A stretch of 20,360 nucleotides of DNA, from positions 1 through 20,360 of the forward strand of contig DASTMZ010000122.1 of the NCBI GenBank assembly GCA_035713725.1. The letters are read 5' to 3'. The position numbers were made by a program, and so were the translations under genes. Source of the DNA: DASQPR01 sp035713725 (lineage in GTDB: Bacteria > Actinomycetota > Actinomycetes > Mycobacteriales > Micromonosporaceae). A model generated the notes under the pieces. The model ran no database searches. It was given only the letters and a program-made list of their open reading frames with translations, and was not told where the DNA came from. Shown here one piece after another: positions 20,292 to 20,360 of the stretch; positions within the stretch are counted from its first letter, which is position 1, and every line of letters starts with the position of its first letter.

Positions 20292-20360
20292 TCAGACGTC
20301 GTAGTACATGGCAAACTCGTGCGGCGTCGGGCGTAGCCGGATCGGGTCGATCTCATTGGT
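20292..20360 (-). CDS. glnA: Glutamine synthetase type I, C-terminal end only
   Basis: Only the last 22 codons and the TGA stop (20292-20294) lie in the window. The residues include NEIDPIRLRP and the ending PHEFAMYYDV. The type I glutamine synthetases I know end in closely similar sequence (a PxEF-x-x-Y-Y/F-D-V/I tail), which supports an ATP-dependent glutamate-ammonia ligase. Which of the several actinobacterial GlnA paralogues it is cannot be told from this fragment. It converges with the two-component genes, and the hairpin at 20227-20255 ends it. Confidence 0.8.
   Translation of the reverse strand, partial: TNEIDPIRLRPTPHEFAMYYDV

Noticed and set aside
1..20360. CRISPR arrays, tRNA or rRNA genes, insertion sequences, phage genes
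   Set aside because: None was seen: the repeats present are only two-copy tandems, no cloverleaf or rRNA sequence was recognised, and no transposase or integrase motif appears in any supported reading frame.

Overview
This is a high-GC chromosomal window from an actinobacterium (Actinomycetota). The evidence is the strong GC bias, frequent GTG starts, -10 boxes of the form TANNNT placed directly before start codons (leaderless mRNAs), and several families largely confined to this phylum (DUF4193, DUF3093, DUF3710, DUF3159, and a Cei-like LytR_C protein). I cannot fix the order or genus from the sequence. The gene order closely follows, from memory, the Mycobacterium tuberculosis block from sigA (Rv2703) back through suhB, cei, the Rv2699c and Rv2698 families, dut, Rv2696c, Rv2694c, Rv2693c, trkB/ceoC, trkA/ceoB, the Rv2690c permease and the Rv2689c methyltransferase, to dxs. 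It is a conserved housekeeping block with local insertions and losses.

Layout: 1-1422 (-) is the N-terminal two thirds of the primary sigma factor. It diverges from suhB (1712-2536, +). suhB converges on a Cei-like membrane-anchored protein (2568-3116, -). A gene-free stretch of about 410 bp follows, then a DUF4193 zinc-ribbon protein (3529-3825, +) and an EcsC-like membrane protein (3947-4951, +), which I do not recall at this place in M. tuberculosis. DUF3093 (4966-5502, -) diverges from a dut-led run on the + strand: dUTPase, DUF3710, OB-fold protein and DUF3159 (5579-8304). trkB and trkA (8322-9715, -) diverge from an APC permease (9977-12124, +). The permease overlaps a TrmA/RumA-type RNA methyltransferase (12121-13386), which is followed by dxs (13558-15492).

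Right of dxs the conserved block ends. A HicA/HicB toxin-antitoxin pair (16115-15520, -) is followed by a membrane-anchored PQQ-like beta-propeller protein (16448-18223, +), an OmpR-family response regulator (18317-18976) and its histidine kinase (18973-20178). A strong terminator hairpin (20227-20255) separates the kinase from the last codons of a convergent glutamine synthetase gene (20292-20360, -).

How the genes fit together: most encode core functions, namely transcription initiation, inositol phosphate metabolism, nucleotide sanitation, potassium gating, RNA modification and the isoprenoid precursor pathway. I see no CRISPR array, prophage, IS element or clearly novel multi-gene system. 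The unusual content is at the level of regulation and junctions: three short tandem duplications at gene boundaries (one copies a Shine-Dalgarno plus start-codon unit of dut, one a stop codon, one a TTGACC-bearing element before trkA), several leaderless promoters, overlapping alternative hairpins at the start of the EcsC-like gene, a possible leaderless leader ORF overlapping dxs by ATGA, and operator-like repeats at hicAB and before the two-component genes.
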